A DNA stretch of 35,937 nt from Chloroflexota bacterium (GTDB lineage Bacteria; Chloroflexota; Anaerolineae; Aggregatilineales; Phototrophicaceae), in the NCBI GenBank assembly GCA_014338005.1, contig QUBZ01000043.1, positions 1-35,937 on the forward strand, read 5' to 3'. Position 1 is the first letter of the stretch, and each line of letters starts with the position of its first letter. The notes under the pieces are model-generated. The model made no database searches. It was not told the DNA's origin and saw nothing but the letters and a program-made list of their open reading frames with translations. The position numbers and the translations under genes were made by a program. Positions 23,909 to 31,952 of this stretch are shown here, in pieces.

Positions 23909-25792
23909 TTATGGACAATCCACCGGCAGTTCATACGCCACCTCATTGATAAACTCGCCCGACTCTGCCTGATAATACAGCCCAAAACGCACGCTCGCGG
24001 CTTCGGCTGCACGCGGCAGCCTATACACGTCCCGCACGATTTCTCCCGCCGTCCAGGTGGTCAGTGGCCGCCAGCCGTAAACCGGCGCGGCCTGATCGTC
24101 CTGCGCCAGGATGTTCCCATCCCCGTCCAGCAGATGCACGAACACGCTTAAATCGCGGGACGGTTTTTCGCCGACCGTCCAGTCCACCCGCAGAATGATC
24201 GAACCCGCCCCGCATTCCAGGCTGTGCGCCGCCGCCGATGGTGCGGGCGCGGGCGCGGGCAGCCCGGCCAGTTCCGGCTGCGTGCTGATCTGCACCAGCA
24301 GCGGCTCGACCGCCCGCAGGTACACCGGCGCGCCGAGTTGGGCTTCCCACCAGCTTACCGGCTGATTGTAAAAGGTGTAGGCCGGCGTCACCAGCATTTG
24401 CCCGCCAGACAGAATGGCGGCGTAGTCGGCGCGGTGATCTACCAGCCGCACCCCTTCAAGTCCCCCCAGCACCGATTGGGCGAACCCGGCGGCGAAATAA
24501 CGCGGCCCCCAGGCCAGCATCAGCGCCGAGCCGGGCGGGGCGCTTGCGGCCAGGGCGATGGTGTCCAGGCCGGTGCGGTCGGCGGTCTGATCGTGGATGA
24601 AAGGCCGGTTGGCGACGAACAGCCCGGCAGCGAACACCCCTGCCGCCAGCGCGACAGGCCATGCCGCCAGCCAACGAGGCGCGCGGCGGCTGAAAAAGAA
24701 AAACGCTGCGTCCGCCAGGAACAGCCAGCCGAAAGCGGCGCTTAACGTCACCGGCAGCACCAGCGCCGAAAGGATGTCTGTATAAAACAGGATGTGGAAC
24801 AGGTACGGCAGCAGCCCGAACAGCAGCAGCGTGGCCGCCGCCCGCCGCCGGCGCGGGTCGCGCAGCGCCAGCAGCAGCCCGGCAGCCCCGGCGATTAATC
24901 CCGGCGCGGTCAGGTCGGCCAGCAGCGCGCCGCTGACCTGGCTTGTGTTCGCCAGCAGCGCATCGAATGACCCCCGCGGGCCGATAAAACGCGCCGCCTC
25001 GCGCCCGAAAAACTGATCCCAGAAGCCCGCCCATGTCCCCGGCTGCCCGTAGACCCACTCCGCCCCGGCCAGCGCCCGCAGCGGCAGGTAGGCGTAAGGC
25101 AGGAAACCGGCCAAACCGAGCAGCAGGCACAGCGCCAGCCGCTTGAGCAAATGCCGGGGACTGGCCGTTAACTCCGACCAGACGGCGCAGACCAGTGCCG
25201 GGGCGGCCATCAAAATCGCCCGGTGATGAAAAACGCCCAGCCCGCCCACCAGCGCCAGCCAGTAGATGCGCCCGCGTATCGTCGCCCCGCCATGAGCCGG
25301 TTTCCACAGCGCCAGCGCCAGCAGAATCGCCAGAATCAACAGGCTGAAGCTGTAAATTTCCGCAATGACGGCGTGAATCCAGGCCGTGCGCGTCAGCCCG
25401 AACAGAGCGGCAGCAGCGGCAGCCAGCCAGAACGAACGGTCGAAGCGGCCAGGCCGCAATGACGGCGGGGACATTTGGGCGACAAGATGCCGCATCAGGG
25501 CGAAAATCACCGCCAGCGCCGCCGCCATCCAGACCAGCGATACGACTGAAGGCGCAGCGGCGGGCGAAAAACCCAGCGCGCGCAGGGCCGTCACCAGCGC
25601 GCTGCCGAGCATCACATACAGCGGGTAGCCGGTGGCGTGCAGTGTTCCCCAGGTGTTGAGAACGATCTGTGTTTCGCCCACGTCAATCATGAAGTAGTGT
25701 TCCGCGCCGTTGGGGATGGTTTGCAGTGTGCCGAGGTAAACCGGCAGCAGCGCCGCCGGGACGAGCAGAAAACCCGCAGTTTTCAGCCGCAT
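23909..25792 (-). CDS. DUF2723-type multi-span membrane protein
   Basis: This 627-residue protein has about ten to twelve hydrophobic segments in its first 400 residues, then a soluble C-terminal domain of ~200 residues. The early segment GETQIVLNTWGTLHATGYPLYVMLG matches the DUF2723 family signature (acidic residue, then HxTGYPLY), a GT-C-like fold related to protein O-mannosyltransferases. It probably transfers sugar from a lipid-linked donor, or is a polytopic relative of such enzymes. The end (SVFVHLLDGDGNILAQDD) is beta-rich and extracytoplasmic and resembles the end of the upstream neighbour. ATG 25792 is chosen: GGAGGT lies eight bases before it, and it starts one base after the upstream stop codon. 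Confidence 0.85.
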   Translation of the reverse strand: MRLKTAGFLLVPAALLPVYLGTLQTIPNGAEHYFMIDVGETQIVLNTWGTLHATGYPLYVMLGSALVTALRALGFSPAAAPSVVSLVWMAAALAVIFALMRHLVAQMSPPSLRPGRFDRSFWLAAAAAALFGLTRTAWIHAVIAEIYSFSLLILAILLALALWKPAHGGATIRGRIYWLALVGGLGVFHHRAILMAAPALVCAVWSELTASPRHLLKRLALCLLLGLAGFLPYAYLPLRALAGAEWVYGQPGTWAGFWDQFFGREAARFIGPRGSFDALLANTSQVSGALLADLTAPGLIAGAAGLLLALRDPRRRRAAATLLLFGLLPYLFHILFYTDILSALVLPVTLSAAFGWLFLADAAFFFFSRRAPRWLAAWPVALAAGVFAAGLFVANRPFIHDQTADRTGLDTIALAASAPPGSALMLAWGPRYFAAGFAQSVLGGLEGVRLVDHRADYAAILSGGQMLVTPAYTFYNQPVSWWEAQLGAPVYLRAVEPLLVQISTQPELAGLPAPAPAPSAAAHSLECGAGSIILRVDWTVGEKPSRDLSVFVHLLDGDGNILAQDDQAAPVYGWRPLTTWTAGEIVRDVYRLPRAAEAASVRFGLYYQAESGEFINEVAYELPVDCP

Positions 25793-25793
25793 T

Positions 25794-28181
25794 CTAACGC
25801 ACCTCCAGCGTCGCCAGCAGGGCAGCGTCACCCAGGGGCGAACCGGCGGCGTCCATCACCGGCAGGCGGTCGCCGTTGCCGCACTCGCCGGGCGGGCGCA
25901 TGTCGCAGGTGTACAGTCCCACCAGCAGCGAGTATATCCCCGGTGGTATATCCGGCGGCAGGCCGATCGTGTAATCATCCTGGATGTACCCGCCGGAAGT
26001 CCACTCTTTCGTCGGGCGGTCGGCGGGGTTTAGTTTGTCGGCCTGCGCCAGCGGCGGCCCGCCGCTGGATACATGCACGAAGCTGGAATACCCGTAAGGG
26101 ATGGCCGCCGTTGTATACCAGTACAGGCGCAGTTCCAGCCTGTCGCCGGGGCGGAAGGTTTCGCCGTTCAGGTCATAGCCGAGCAGCTGCAGCGACTCGC
26201 CCAGCCGGAAGCCGGTCTGATGCTGCGCCGGTAAAACCTCCCCCGGCGGTGAGTTCAGCCATGCGCCGCCCTCGCGCAGGAAAACGACGGCCAGCGCCAG
26301 CGCGATCAGGCCGCCTGCCGCCAGACCGGCCGGTGGACGGGGCGCTGCTGTTTCATCCACAGGCGGCGCGGGGGGATCAGTTTTTCGCCTCAGCAGCGCG
26401 GCCAGCGCCATCACTTCCAGCAGCGCGCCCAGGCTGATCGCGCCGCCCAGGTCGCGCGCTGGCGTCGAGCCAAGCCACACCCGGACAATATGTTCCCCCG
26501 CCGGGACGGGCAGGGTGATGAGGCCGTGCGGTTCGGACGGCGTGATAACGACCGGCTGATTGTCCACCGATGCCTGCCAGCCGGCGAAGTCAAATGTCAG
26601 CACTTCCAGCGTGAAGGGCGCGGCGGCGGTCACGCGCCAGGCATCGTGCTGCGGGCTGTGTTCAAGCAGTTCAACCGTCACGCCGTTGGGCAGGGCTTCC
26701 AGGTGGGCTTTGTTGACCGGATACCCATCGGCATAATCGGCCAGCAGGCGCGGCGTCGGCCCCGGCTCGACGATGACGGCCTTCGGCAGATATTCGTTGG
26801 AGAAAGTGGTCGCCCGCTGCCGCCCGGCCAGTTCCTCCCGGTGATAGGCCGCCACCGATGAGTCCACCGTTTCGTGAATCCATTCCGGCGCGTACAGGGC
26901 CGGCAGCGCCAGCCCGATGATGGCGGCCACGATTCCGGCGCTGGTCGCCCCCGCCGCCCACCCCGGCAGGCGTTCGATCCAGCGGGCGTTCATCCCGGCC
27001 AGGGCGGCCAGGCAAAAGGCCGCCGGGCCGAGGAATCGCCAGGGGAACTGCAAAAATGCCAGCGGGCTAACCGCCGACCACAACCCTTCGGCGGCGGGCA
27101 GCATCAGAACAATGCAGACCAACCCCGCCAGCGCGAAATAAAGCGTGTACAGCGCGGCAGAATCGCCTTTGCGGCCGGCTGATCTGCGCCGCGCCAGCAC
27201 CCACAGCGTAAAAATACACCCCCCCGCCGCCAGCGCCCACTGAGCCGCGCCCAGATTAAAGCGATGAACCAGGCCGTTGAGCGCGCCCTCGTCGTAACGC
27301 GGCGAAAAAGCCAGCAGCCGCTCCACCGGCACGAAAAAGTTGCGGTAATCAAGCTGCGCGACGGCGGTCAGGTTGCCCAGGCGCACCGCGTCACTTTCCA
27401 GCATCACCGGCAGCCAGAAAACCGCCGCCAATCCCACGCCGGAGGCCGCCGCGACGAGCGCCAGCAAGCGCGGCAGCAGCCCTGCCCGCCCATGTGCCAG
27501 CATGTGCGCCGGCAGCGACCAGACCAGCCAGCCAACCAGCAGCCCGGTCAGCACCAAAGCCATCAGATTGTGCGTGAAAATGAGCGCCGCGCTGCCCGCC
27601 GCCGCAGCGACAAACGCGCCCGCGCTGCCGGTTCGCGCCAGACACCCGTAGGCGGCCATCACCCAGGGAAACAGCGCGAATGCGGCCATTTCCGGGTACG
27701 CGCCCCGCGAGTACGGCTCGGTGAACAGCAGATACGGGCTGTAAATATAAGCCAGCGCCGCGATCACGCCGCCCGGACGCCCCGCCAGCGGCCTGACGAA
27801 AGCATACATACCCGCCCCGCCGCCGAATACGCTCAGCACAATCAGCGCCCGCAGCGCGTTCAGCGCGTCCAGACTGAACAGCCGCATCAGCAGGCTGGTG
27901 GCGTAATACGACAGGCCGGCATAATAGTGAAAAACCGGCGCGCCGTAGCCGGTGTAAAACGCCTCCGCCCAGCGCGGAAGTAACACGCCGTTATCCCACG
28001 AGCGGCTCATCTCCGCCGCGCGGAAAACGTGATACAGCACGTCATTGCCGTTCGGCAGACCTGGCCGGTACAGCAGCGGCCACAGCGCGAAGGCGCACAA
28101 CCCCAGCAGCAGGCCGGCATACAGCCAGCCGATGCGGTTGTGTTGAACAGGGCGTAAAAAAGTATGGATGGATCGGCTCAT
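25794..28181 (-). CDS. PTPS-related-domain membrane protein (GT-C-like)
   Basis: This ~795-residue protein has about 12 membrane segments in the first ~530 residues. The start region (LYRPGLPNGNDVLYHVFRAAEM, with FYTGYGAPVFHYY and YSPYLLFTEPYSRGAYPE) fits the bacterial membrane family with a 6-pyruvoyl-tetrahydropterin-synthase-related domain (PF10131), which is related to GT-C glycosyltransferases. The N-terminal Asp of GND is the likely donor-metal ligand in that fold. The C-terminal soluble region has a YfhO-like beta domain and, last, a segment similar in style to the end of the DUF2723 neighbour (SSFVHVSSGGPPLAQADKLNP). ATG 28181 is my start; GTG 28202 is the alternative. A -10-like TACAAT on the minus strand (28193-28198) would make the mRNA nearly leaderless. 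Confidence 0.83.
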   Translation of the reverse strand: MSRSIHTFLRPVQHNRIGWLYAGLLLGLCAFALWPLLYRPGLPNGNDVLYHVFRAAEMSRSWDNGVLLPRWAEAFYTGYGAPVFHYYAGLSYYATSLLMRLFSLDALNALRALIVLSVFGGGAGMYAFVRPLAGRPGGVIAALAYIYSPYLLFTEPYSRGAYPEMAAFALFPWVMAAYGCLARTGSAGAFVAAAAGSAALIFTHNLMALVLTGLLVGWLVWSLPAHMLAHGRAGLLPRLLALVAAASGVGLAAVFWLPVMLESDAVRLGNLTAVAQLDYRNFFVPVERLLAFSPRYDEGALNGLVHRFNLGAAQWALAAGGCIFTLWVLARRRSAGRKGDSAALYTLYFALAGLVCIVLMLPAAEGLWSAVSPLAFLQFPWRFLGPAAFCLAALAGMNARWIERLPGWAAGATSAGIVAAIIGLALPALYAPEWIHETVDSSVAAYHREELAGRQRATTFSNEYLPKAVIVEPGPTPRLLADYADGYPVNKAHLEALPNGVTVELLEHSPQHDAWRVTAAAPFTLEVLTFDFAGWQASVDNQPVVITPSEPHGLITLPVPAGEHIVRVWLGSTPARDLGGAISLGALLEVMALAALLRRKTDPPAPPVDETAAPRPPAGLAAGGLIALALAVVFLREGGAWLNSPPGEVLPAQHQTGFRLGESLQLLGYDLNGETFRPGDRLELRLYWYTTAAIPYGYSSFVHVSSGGPPLAQADKLNPADRPTKEWTSGGYIQDDYTIGLPPDIPPGIYSLLVGLYTCDMRPPGECGNGDRLPVMDAAGSPLGDAALLATLEVR

Positions 28182-28192
28182 AATGGAAGCCG

Positions 28193-28321
28193 ATTGTAGC
28201 ACAAGTGCGGCGGCGTTTGTCGCGCGCCTTCAAACCGGACACAAACATTACGAAATTCCTATCCCCACGTTAATCAAAAAATCCATTTCTCACCCTTTTT
28301 AAATCAAAATCCTCTTATAAT
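28193..28321. promoter_or_regulatory. Divergent promoter region: -10 TACAAT (minus) and TATAAT (plus)
   Basis: The 196-base AT-rich gap between the PTPS-related gene and the ABM-fold gene holds TACAAT on the minus strand (28193-28198) and a perfect TATAAT on the plus strand (28316-28321). Neither has a clear -35 hexamer. No gene or stable hairpin was seen between them. Confidence 0.5.
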
Positions 28322-28377
28322 GAAATTAACCGGCATGAAAAATTGGCCGGGGGAAAGTTTTTGGGAGGTCGGGTCAT

Positions 28378-28707
28378 ATGTACGCGCAAGTCACACAACT
28401 TCAGGTGCCTATGAACAAAATAGGCGAACTGCGCCACATTATTGATTCCCAATATCTGCCGGTCGTGCGGAATCGGCCCGGATTTCTGGCCGCTTATCTG
28501 CTCGAACAAATTGACGACCCCGACAGCGCCCAGCTCGTGCAGTTCTGGGACAGCCAGGCCGACGTGGAAAATTTCCACCGCACCGGCCTGCTGGAGTCGT
28601 CGGTGCAGGGAATCGCCGCTCATATGCCGGGAGTCCAGATCAAACGGCAGGGATATATGGTGCGTGTGGCCGTGCGAGGCACTGCGCTGGCCGAAACCGC
28701 CGGATGA
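28378..28707 (+). CDS. Antibiotic biosynthesis monooxygenase (ABM)-fold protein
   Basis: This 109-residue protein has the dimeric alpha/beta-barrel pattern of the ABM superfamily: YAQVTQLQVP, a helix with IIDSQYLPVVRNRPGFLAAYLL, a central VQFWDSQADVENFH and a final QGYMVRVAVRG strand. Members include small monooxygenases, heme-degrading enzymes and stress sensors. The metal or substrate residues of known enzymes cannot be confirmed here. It is cytoplasmic. GGGAGGT nine bases before ATG 28378 gives strong initiation. It has its own -10 element (28316-28321). Confidence 0.8.
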   Translation: MYAQVTQLQVPMNKIGELRHIIDSQYLPVVRNRPGFLAAYLLEQIDDPDSAQLVQFWDSQADVENFHRTGLLESSVQGIAAHMPGVQIKRQGYMVRVAVRGTALAETAG

Positions 28708-28855
28708 ATACCACGCCGTTCCTGACCGTCTTTTTTTTACACTGACCGCCGCCGGCGCTCAGAAGCGTTGGCTTGCCTCCAATCCAGCAGCCTGGCACAA
28801 TTAAGCGTTGATAATCACTGTATCGTTAACGGCTTATTGCTGCACAGGGAAACAC
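28708..28855 (+). other. Gap between the ABM-fold and thioredoxin-like genes
   Basis: This gap holds a run of eight T (28731-28738) without a convincing hairpin, which may end the ABM transcript. A weak promoter, TTGCCT (28773-28778), 17 bases, CACAAT (28796-28801), lies before the thioredoxin-like gene. CAGGGA (28845-28850) is the ribosome binding site five bases before ATG 28856. Confidence 0.35.
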
Positions 28856-29872
28856 ATGACCGAAGGTTCGTTGTTAAACCCGCGAACGGTGCGCGCGCCG
28901 GCTTTCCCGCCCGGCGAATGGCTGAATACCAACCATCCGTTGAACTTAATCGAACTACGCGGACGGGTGGTGCTGGTGGATTTTTGGGAATATAGCTGTA
29001 TTAACTGCCTGCGGACGCTGCCTTACTTGCAGCAGTGGCACGCGCGTTATGCCGGTTTAACCATCATCAGCGTTCATACGCCGGAGTTCCCCTTCGGGCG
29101 CGAGCGCGCACAGGTCGAGGCGGCAGTGCGCGAACTGAACATCCCATATCCGGTGTTCCTGGACAACGACTACCAGGTATGGGATGTTTTCGCCAACCGC
29201 TTCTGGCCGGCCAAATATCTGATAGATCGAGACGGTTACATTCGTTATACCGCTCACGGCGAGGGCGGTTACGAAGCCTTCGAGGCCGCCATCCAGGCGG
29301 CGCTGCGCGAGGCCGACCCGGACGCCAGCCTGCCGCCGGTCTTGCCGCCGCTGCGCCCGGAAGACCGCCCCGGCGCGGTCTGTTACCGTCCTACGCCGGA
29401 ACTGCACACCGGTTTAGACCGGGGCGCGTTGGGCAACCCGGAAGGTTATGCCAGGGGTGTGCCGATGTTCTACCGGCTGCCCGCCGAGCGTCCAACAGGG
29501 GCGTTTTATGTCGCCGGGGCCTGGCAGGCCGGTACAGAGCATCTGGCCTACCAGGGGCATACCGAAGGGCTGCTGCACCTGCCCTACGAAGCGGTCGAGG
29601 TGAACGCTGTGCTGACGCCTCATGTCGAAACGGTGGAGCGGGTGTTACATCCCGAACCGGCGGTAGTGGAAATCTGGCAGGACGACAGGCCGCTGGATGC
29701 CGACCGGCGCGGCGATGACCTGCTGCCCGATGGCCGTGCGCTGGTGGATAGGCCGCGTTTGTATAACCTGGTTCGCAACCCCGGTTTCGAGCGCCACGAA
29801 CTGACCCTGCGGGTGAAAACGCGGGGGTTTGCTGTTTACGCCTTCTCTTTCACCGGCTGCGTCAAAAGCTGA
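28856..29872 (+). CDS. Thioredoxin-like protein with C-terminal beta-sandwich domain
   Basis: This 338-residue protein has a redoxin-type domain with WLNTNHPLNLIELRGRVVLVDF and the redox motif SCINC (CxxC) at about residues 55-59. RDGYIRYTAHGEGGYEAFE is the last part of the redoxin fold. Residues ~170-338 form a beta-rich domain like the C-terminal Thioredoxin_10 or CBM-like domain of DipZ/CcdA-linked redoxins. Here the CcdA membrane part is missing, so the protein is a free-standing version. It probably reduces or oxidises dithiols. There is no signal peptide, so it is predicted to be cytoplasmic although DipZ relatives act outside. CAGGGA sits five bases before ATG 28856. Confidence 0.87.
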   Translation: MTEGSLLNPRTVRAPAFPPGEWLNTNHPLNLIELRGRVVLVDFWEYSCINCLRTLPYLQQWHARYAGLTIISVHTPEFPFGRERAQVEAAVRELNIPYPVFLDNDYQVWDVFANRFWPAKYLIDRDGYIRYTAHGEGGYEAFEAAIQAALREADPDASLPPVLPPLRPEDRPGAVCYRPTPELHTGLDRGALGNPEGYARGVPMFYRLPAERPTGAFYVAGAWQAGTEHLAYQGHTEGLLHLPYEAVEVNAVLTPHVETVERVLHPEPAVVEIWQDDRPLDADRRGDDLLPDGRALVDRPRLYNLVRNPGFERHELTLRVKTRGFAVYAFSFTGCVKS

Positions 29873-29873
29873 A

Positions 29874-29893
29874 GGGCGCGGCTGCCCGCGCCC
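29874..29893. terminator. Hairpin between convergent genes
   Basis: GGGCGCGG, a 4-base loop CTGC and CCGCGCCC form a perfect 8-bp GC-rich stem just after the thioredoxin-like stop. AAAATTATT follows on the + strand and AGCTTTTGAC on the - strand. It probably serves as a two-way terminator, although neither side has a strict T-run. Confidence 0.55.
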
Positions 29894-29915
29894 GCAAAAT
29901 TATTGAATACCGGCG

Positions 29916-31874
29916 TTACGGCGCGTCAATTACAAAGCTGTCGTAAACGCTCCAACCACTGAATGTGCCGTCGGCACGGCGGGCGCGCACCCGCCAGTAG
30001 TAAATCGCATTTAACAACGATGGTAGGGTAATTTCGGTGACATTGCCGGAAACAGAAATGGGCGAAAAAGATAACTGTGTACCGGGACTGGCGCTTCTGC
30101 TGATCTCCACTTCATATCCGGTTGCCGAGGTTAAAGGATTCCACGTCAGCGTTGGTGTAGAAATCGTAAAGAGATTGCGGTAGGGTGCTGCATTTGGCGG
30201 CGAGCAAACGTTTCGCACGATGGTTGATAGATAGGTTATCAGGTCTTCTTCTGTGCCGATGTCCTTGAAGTAGTAGAACTCTTTTGGATCGGACGGTATC
30301 TGATTGGCGAAACGTTCCGCTCTGGCGGCATCGCCCCACTCAGCCGTGAATTTAGTCATGAATATGGCGCGCCCCGCCGACTTGTTAGCAGCCGCTTCCG
30401 CGACGGGATTGCCGTATTCCAGTGGTTCGTCCTGGTCTCCCGTGCTGATAAGTATGATTATGTCCGGCGCATAGGAGCGCCCAAGCCGGGTGAACTGGTC
30501 ACGCGCCAGACGAAGTCCTTTACCAATATTGGCTGCTGTCATTCCATTCGGCAGCAAGGCGCGCTCGATGGCATCTATTGCTGTAAGCAGCGAATCAAGG
30601 GTTGTATACTGCCCAAGCTCAATCTCGCTGCGCGTAAGGCTGGTATGAGCGATCTGAACAACGCCGAAATGAGTCTGATCGGCGCTGATATCGAAAGACC
30701 GCGCCAGATCGCCGACGAAGTTTTTCATGATCTCCATACGCCACGTGCGGGCCGGGGTGATGCGCCACATACCTTGAGCATCATCGGGAACCAATGGATC
30801 ATCGGCAGTCCACGACATATCCATGACGACAACAATGTCCTGGGGAATAGAACATTTGTCGGGCAGTTTTGCCAGGCCGAGATCAATATCTAACTTAATA
30901 CGCGGTACGGTCGCCGGAACACCAAACAGCTTCGTTCTGGCGGTGGATTGGTTGAAATCGCTGTTAAACGCATCGTTGGGCTTCTCGGCGCGCGTCAGGT
31001 CATACCCCAGGCTTAGAAGCTGTGCCCGGTCAACCTGCACACGATATTGCGCATCCGGGCCGGAGGGAACAAATGCCATATTGTAGTAGCCGCTCGCCCC
31101 GCTGACGGTGGACATGATGAGGTTATTGCCGGCGTCGTACAGCGAGAGCGTGACCCCAGGCACGGGGGGTTCTCCGGCTTCCCAGACGCCATCAGCATCA
31201 AGGTCATGCCAGACAGAATCGCCGATTCTGGTCGTCAGGTCGAGCTTGAGATGAACGAACAACGCATTCTGGCAGATGTTATTAATGTCAAGACAGGCTT
31301 TATTAAGTGGTATATTCCAGCGATCATAGTTCCAGGTGCCATATGACCCACCGCCATCCTGAATAACCACCGCGCCGTGAGAATAAGCAAAAATATCCTC
31401 GGACCAATTCGTTTCGTCTACGATGGAGGGCGTGAACATCACGAAATCTGCGGTGTTCAGTTCAGCCTCAGAGGTGACGATTTGCCAGGCATCAGGGTTG
31501 TTCAGCATCCAGTTTACGATCATGTGCATACCCACAATGTCGTAGAAATCAATTTGGCCGTCACTATTAGCATCGCCTTCATTTGCATCCAAAATATTGA
31601 GGATGCCGCCATAATATAACATCCCGGCGATGTAGGCGGATGGATAACCCCTACAGTTGCCGCCTGGTTGTTGTAATAGTGTGCATGTAGGATCAGCAGG
31701 CCAGTCTGTCCCCCGGTTGGCGGAAACCCAGGCGTAAGCATCCTCACGGTCATAGCGGTAAAGCGCCTGGGCGCGCAGCGGGTGGGCGGCAGGACAAAAC
31801 ACCAGCAGACTCAAAATCAGGACAACAATGAAACGGCGGCGATAAGCTGCGTGAATGACGGTCAGATCAGACAT
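29916..31874 (-). CDS. Secreted amidase-like / SdrD-B / vWA / FN3 protein
   Basis: This 652-residue exported protein has a signal peptide (RRRFIVVLILSLLVFCPAAHPLRA). An amidase-like segment follows, with GGNCRGYPSAYIAGMLYYGG (a possible catalytic Cys) and SHGAVVI (a possible His), similar to peptidoglycan-amidase-type domains. Between them lies a dockerin/EF-hand-like loop GDANSDGQIDFYD. Next is an SdrD-B domain (GDSVWHDLDADGVWEAGE). A vWA domain follows whose MIDAS motif is DMSWT with a later NGMTAA and STGDQDE; it is slightly off the DxSxS rule. A C-terminal FN3 domain has the YYWRVRARRADG motif. ATG 31874 is chosen because the signal peptide follows it; the longer frame from 31937 has none. 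It is probably a cell-surface or secreted adhesion or wall-active protein, the last of three tandem minus-strand genes. Confidence 0.85.
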   Translation of the reverse strand: MSDLTVIHAAYRRRFIVVLILSLLVFCPAAHPLRAQALYRYDREDAYAWVSANRGTDWPADPTCTLLQQPGGNCRGYPSAYIAGMLYYGGILNILDANEGDANSDGQIDFYDIVGMHMIVNWMLNNPDAWQIVTSEAELNTADFVMFTPSIVDETNWSEDIFAYSHGAVVIQDGGGSYGTWNYDRWNIPLNKACLDINNICQNALFVHLKLDLTTRIGDSVWHDLDADGVWEAGEPPVPGVTLSLYDAGNNLIMSTVSGASGYYNMAFVPSGPDAQYRVQVDRAQLLSLGYDLTRAEKPNDAFNSDFNQSTARTKLFGVPATVPRIKLDIDLGLAKLPDKCSIPQDIVVVMDMSWTADDPLVPDDAQGMWRITPARTWRMEIMKNFVGDLARSFDISADQTHFGVVQIAHTSLTRSEIELGQYTTLDSLLTAIDAIERALLPNGMTAANIGKGLRLARDQFTRLGRSYAPDIIILISTGDQDEPLEYGNPVAEAAANKSAGRAIFMTKFTAEWGDAARAERFANQIPSDPKEFYYFKDIGTEEDLITYLSTIVRNVCSPPNAAPYRNLFTISTPTLTWNPLTSATGYEVEISRSASPGTQLSFSPISVSGNVTEITLPSLLNAIYYWRVRARRADGTFSGWSVYDSFVIDAP

Positions 31875-31891
31875 GGAGGTCACACTTCCCA

Positions 31892-31897
31892 AGTATA
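31892..31897 (-). promoter_or_regulatory. -10 element before the amidase/vWA gene
   Basis: On the minus strand TATACT lies 18 bases before ATG 31874, in the 78-base gap after the SH3/propeller gene. The best -35 is weak. It may give this gene some independent transcription within the tandem set. Confidence 0.35.
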
Positions 31898-31952
31898 GCC
31901 GACTGCAAATTACTGATGCCTGGCACGGTTGCGACAAACTCCGGTTTTGAAC

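Noticed and set aside
24456..25307. Minus-strand frame of 283 residues inside the DUF2723 gene
   Set aside because: It is Gly/Ala/Arg-rich with no start signal and lies in another frame of a clear membrane protein gene.
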